DNA of 64,000 nt from Malus domestica (taxonomy: Eukaryota > Streptophyta > Magnoliopsida > Rosales > Rosaceae). The notes beneath the pieces are model-generated. The model saw only the letters and a list, made by a program, of their open reading frames with translations, was not told the origin of the DNA and did no database searches. Location of the stretch: the NCBI RefSeq assembly GCF_042453785.1, contig NC_091671.1:37773001-37837000 (forward strand). The letters are read 5' to 3'. Positions 59,945-64,000 of this stretch are shown here, in pieces (the first letter of the stretch is position 1; every line of letters begins with the position of its first letter). A program made the translations under genes and the position numbers.

Positions 59945-62716
59945 ATGGAGTCGTCTCTGCGAGTTCGAAGATTGAACGAAGTTCCTTCGGCCACAGACTT
60001 CGCGTCTCGGATCGAATCCGAGAACGTTCCCGCCGTAAATTCCTTACTGTTTCACATAATTAACTGCAATTTTCTTCGCGCCTTTCTAAAATTCACGAGC
60101 ATTTGCTCACTCTCTTTCTCTCTGCGTGTTCTTGCTTTCTTCTTCTTATTAGGTTTTCAGCGGCTGCGTCAAAGATTGGAAAGCTTTCTCCAATTGGAAT
60201 CCATGTAATGGCGGTCTCGATTATTTGCAGGTATTTTCCCTTTTTTTTACTTGAATTTTTGTTCTCGTCGATTCTGCTTCCTTCTGTGTGGTGATTGGTT
60301 GTAAATTTGAGGAAATTAGGGATTATGTGGTCAAAATTGCTTTGCTTTCTTTCGAGTACTTAAAATTTTACCACAGCAGCAACGAAATGTGATCAGGATC
60401 AACCTCAAATGGTTGCTTAATGATGTTCTTGTGCTTAACGTATTCGAATTCTGTTTCTAATTCCGAGCCTTGGGTGAGCTAATCCGTTCCTACTACTGAA
60501 TTAGGCCTCAGGGAGCTGTCCATGTAGTTTTTCAGGGATTAACAAGTAGTTTTTTGTTTCATTTTTAAGTTATTTGTTTGTTGCTTATATCGTTGATTTC
60601 TTTGCTTTTGTTAAATTGAAGTTTGTGATTGATATGGTTTCTATGAATGGAAAATTAGGAACGAGTCGGATTGTGTGTTGTGGAAGCTATGCTATCTGAT
60701 TCAGCACCTGTATTCAATGGTGATATTAGAAGCCATGAGAGGGTAAGTAATTTGTATGTCTCTTGTGAATGGTCTGAAACTTTGAATTTTACTTTCTTCT
60801 GGATCTCATTAGCCCTAACTAGTTTACTACCCCTTCCATCTGTAGGTACCGCTGCAATTTTCTGCATTCATTGGTCTATGTAAGAAACACATGCATCATT
60901 CGGAGGATGGTTCCGGTGCTGAATCAGATCGGCAAGGGCTACTGGAGTCTTCATCTGAGTATGACAGTAAGCCCTATGAGGATGCTCCTCAACAAATCTA
61001 TTTAGCACAGGTTTAACCTTCAAAGGGTTTGTTAATGGCTTGATTAGTCATTATTCAAATAACTTTCTTTAATATGTTAGACTTATTAGTTTTCTTTGAA
61101 GGGTCACATATTTGGGACATAACTCTTATTATGTGTGATTCAGATCCCAATAATCAATACTGAAACTGAAGAGAGGGTTCAACTAGGATCTTTGAGGGAG
61201 GATATCCAAACGGTTTGTGAGCTTCTTGTACTAGTCCTTGTTGTTTATCCTACAGCCTTCCACTAGTGAATCCTTTATTCTCATCCTTGATTTCTAATGA
61301 CCACTGGTTGTTTTTTGTAGCCTGTATTTTTGGAGGACAAAGTACTAGTTTCTATCAACTTGTGGATGAACAATGCTCAAGCTAGATCAAGTACTCACTA
61401 TGATCCACACCATAACCTTCTCTGCGTAGTCTCTGGCCGCAAACAAGGTCGAATTTTCTCTGGCTCTCTTAGTGCATAATGCTCTGTCCAACTTCAGAGT
61501 GGTTAGATAGGTTTCATGTTACCGGTTCTCTATATCATTGAATGATTAGCTGCCAAGAAAGCAAATTGATTTTCTCTCTTATTGTTTATTTGCATCCCTC
61601 CAAAAGAGATTTTTTTAGTTTTATTCTTAGAAGGCCACAAATTTAAGGGTCATTTGATTTCTAGAACAAGTTGGTTTGAGATTTGAATATAGAACTTAAC
61701 TTTGTTCAGTATTCCCAACTGTGTTAGTGTGTAAAATTTGTCTAAATAGATTTTTTGTTTCTGGATTTTTCTAATAAAAGCTTGCATGTTTCACAGTGGT
61801 TTTATGGCCTCCTTCAGCAAGTCCTATGTTATACCCTATGCCAATATATGGGGAGGCATCAAATCACAGGTATAGTACCTGTAATAATAATATGAATTCA
61901 GATTAGATATCTTTGTACTTATTTAATTATGAAAAGTTTATGCTTCTGTTAGTTATTTGTATCTATTGTTCTATCAACAAAGAGAACGAATTGCAGTCTT
62001 TCAATCTTATAATTTACGCCCTCTTGCAGTTCTGTTCCTTTAGAGAACCCAAACTTTTCAAATTATCCAAGAGCACAATGTTTAATGCAGCACTCGCAGA
62101 AGCTTATTCTTCAGCCAGGTGACGCCCTTTTCATTCCTGAAGGCTGGTAAGGTTTAATATCCATTAGTGTGTCCATTAGGAGTCCTTTTTTTTTGTCTTC
62201 TTATAATATAAGACTTTAGAGGTCGCACTTGGTGCGATGGCAAGTGCCTTCGCCCATGAGCGGTAGGTCTCGGGTTCGAGACTTGGGAGCAGCCTCTCCA
62301 TAAATGGGGGTAAGGCTAGCCGACATTCACCTCTCCCAGACCCTGCGTAAAGCGGGAGCCTTGTGCACTGGGTACGACCTTTATAATATAAGACTTTAGT
62401 GTGACCTTTTTATTCATAGTGGTTATTTATTTTTGCTACAGGTTCCACCAGGTGGATAGTGATGATCTGACCATTGCTGTGAACTTTTGGTGGCGGTCCA
62501 ATGTAGCGTTAAACATGTCAGAACACATGGATGCATATTATCTGCGCATAATATTAAGAAGGTTTGTGGTATTGTTTCCTTTTAGTTAGTATGCAAAGCA
62601 TTAACGGAACAAGCTAACGTTATTTTGTTTCTCTCTCATGCGTCATTTACTTGTCCAATCCGCATCAAAAGACTGACAGATAGAGAAATGGTGTGTACCT
62701 CTCTCTCTCTCTCGCA

Positions 62717-62780
<64 letters not shown>

Positions 62781-63771
62781 TTGGTAGACATTCTTATTTG
62801 TGCGTTTATTTTCAAAATAACAAGTTTTAAGTTACAGTATGGAAACATATAAGTAAACATATGGTTCGATATTGGTATATGCTTTATCATTTTATTTTTG
62901 TCGTATTTGAAAACTTTGTGGTCACATCGACTACGTTTTCTTCCGCCTTTGTTTTTAACTTTGAATCAGAAGTTTTGTAATTGAGCACTATAAGTATATT
63001 TATTTCATTATTTTTTATTTTAGACAGGACCGAGTGCTGCCTGTACCTCTCTCTCTCCCTCACACAAACACACACATTGGTGGACATTCTTATTTGTGCG
63101 TTTATTTTCAAAATAACAAGTTTTAAGTTACAATATGAAACATATAAGTTACAATCAGAAGTTTTTGTAATTGAACACTATAAGTATATTTATTTTATTA
63201 TTTTTTATTTTAGGACAGGACCGAGTGCTGCCCGTACCTTCTTTATCTGAAATGGAGAACATGAAGAGGCATACTGGTATAGTGCTTAAAAAAGGACAAG
63301 TAGGTCAGTTTGTAACTTTCTATGAGCTCACTGATTATCATTATGTACTAAAGATTATTTGGTAAAAAAAAACTTGTAGTGAATCATTATGGCTCTGTAA
63401 ATCCTCTGTTTGCTGACATCCCTAACTTGATATTACACCCAGATCACAATGACAATGCTTTGGATCAGGCATGTGAGAGAAAGGATCTTAAAGGGAAGGA
63501 AGTAGAACAAAGATTTATGTCACATGTACTGGAGCCCCTTGCCGTCCCTGCTCTTCATGAACTTATTTCTTTAGTTCATGGTCATGTTAATGCTGCTGAG
63601 CAAAGACAACCAGTGCAATCCGCTTCAACAACTGCTTCTGCAGCTAATGTGAAAGATGAATGCATCAAAGTCGTGAGACAGAGTTCGTTTAGCTTGGAAG
63701 ATGATCCAGTTGCTAAAATCTTTTGGACTCTTCACCCCATCACTTTGAAAAATGTATTTCTTGCCATGGTG
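59945..63771 (+). CDS. JMJ31: JMJ31-like JmjC/cupin-8 2-oxoglutarate Fe(II) oxygenase (partial, continues past right edge)
   Basis: Exons seen: 59945-60034, 60153-60230, 60659-60742, 60846-61010, 61144-61212, 61321-61447, 61797-61869, 62030-62146, 62442-62561, 62672-62690, 63219-63303, 63380-63771. They total 1,419 nt (473 aa) in one frame with GT-AG borders; the last donor is GTGAGT at 63772, so the gene goes on outside. The start is MESSLRVRRLNEVP. VFSGCVKDWKAFSNWNP and GGLDYLQERVGLC lead into the catalytic barrel. Iron ligands fit HxD at H188/D190 (STHYDPHHNLLCVVSGRK) and the distal His at 270 (PEGWFHQVDSDD). The closest plant protein known to me is JMJ31 (At5g19840), annotated as a lysine-specific demethylase. 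Its true substrate may be another protein or RNA. Exon 10 is only 19 nt. Intron 8 holds a SINE and intron 10 a duplication with a decoy exon. Confidence 0.9.
62201..62399 (+). mobile_element. Au-type tRNA-derived SINE in JMJ31 intron 8, with 19-bp duplication
   Basis: The body is 62220-62380. Box A-like GGTGCGATGGCAAGTGCC and box B GGTTCGAGACT (internal pol III promoter) are followed by the CTCTCCATAAATGGGGGTAAG, CCCTGCGTAAAGCGGGAGCC, TTGTGCACTGGGTACGACC tail typical of Au SINEs, ending in a short T run. TTATAATATAAGACTTTAG flanks it perfectly at 62201-62219 and 62381-62399. Confidence 0.9.
62699..62776. repeat. Compound (CT)n-(CA)n microsatellite in JMJ31 intron 10
   Basis: ACCTCTCTCTCTCTCTC is followed by CGCACGCG and about 27 CA units, then CACAAACACATTGG. 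The frames on both strands here are repeat artefacts. Confidence 0.95.
62770..63240 (+). repeat. Internal duplication in JMJ31 intron 10, with a decoy copy of the exon 11 start
   Basis: CATTGGTAGACATTCTTATT and the following ~70 bp recur at 63076. Likewise, CAGAAGTTTTGTAATTGAGC, the ATAAGTATATTTATTT tract and ACAGGACCGAGTGCTGCC recur (62968-63043 and 63147-63233). The first copy runs into a CT/CA tract in place of exon 11. The second leads into the real exon 11 at 63219. The offset is about 190-310 bp depending on segment, so more than one event is likely. Confidence 0.85.
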
Positions 63772-64000
63772 GTGAGTTTGAACATTTTTACTTTCACTGT
63801 AAAACTTAAACTTGTAGACTAATAGGCTAGTCGACTCTCGTTTCATGAGAGTTGTTCGTTATTATCAAGAGAAAGTGATAAGGCAAGGTCTTTCTATTAA
63901 TGTTTGGCGTGTCTTGCATGCCAAACAGTAACAGCTTAATTAGCAAGCAGGTCATCTTACTTGGATAGGAGAAAGTTGTCATCTAGAGGAGCTTCATTTC

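Noticed and set aside
62625..62890. Frames of repeated Thr-His (plus) and Cys-Val (minus)
   Set aside because: Translation of the CA/GT microsatellite inside JMJ31 intron 10.

Overview
This is nuclear DNA of a flowering plant, most likely a woody eudicot of the Rosaceae (apple/pear tribe). The evidence is genes with many GT-AG introns, plant-only families (SPIRRIG-type BEACH protein, DYW-class PPR protein, MIR167), and short repeats I recognise as common in apple and pear genomes: a ~150-bp MITE seen three times and an Au-type SINE. Tribe-level placement is an inference.

Layout. 1-1532 is the minus-strand, edge-truncated ORF1-like gene (DUF4283 plus zinc knuckle) of a probable LINE. 2526-11604 is a decayed Copia retrotransposon with recognisable LTRs and a 5-bp target duplication. 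It is interrupted twice: by a non-autonomous Gypsy-like LTR element (4438-8124, own 5-bp duplication) that carries scraps of three or more host genes, and by a 275-bp MITE (10750-11024, 3-bp duplication) in the RNase H region. 11.6-28.5 kb is AT-rich and gene-poor, but holds two MIR167 hairpins on the same strand (16.2 and 25.1 kb). Between them lie a Pack-MULE (21222-22580) carrying the first two exons of a UTR5-like nucleotide-sugar transporter, a perfect 236-bp tandem duplication and several MITEs.

28.5-49.2 kb is the gene-rich core, all on the minus strand: an intronless 956-aa DYW PPR gene (OTP86-like), then a complete SPIRRIG/BCHA1-type BEACH-WD40 gene. I could assemble the latter as 19 coding exons totalling 10,785 nt (3,594 aa, no frame break). 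49.2-57.9 kb is mostly intergenic with a hAT-type element (8-bp duplication) and a Mutator-type MITE (9-bp duplication). 57.9-63.8 kb is a divergent pair: a p24 beta-type cargo receptor gene (minus, 4 exons) and a JMJ31-like JmjC oxygenase gene (plus, 12 exons seen, continuing past the right edge). Only 372 bp separates their start codons.

The protein genes have unrelated jobs: organelle RNA editing, membrane traffic and P-body biology, ER-Golgi cargo sorting, and 2-oxoglutarate-dependent oxidation. The main interest is gene-fragment capture by two different element types, fully resolved nested insertions, and the paired MIR167 loci. No wholly new biological system was recognised.
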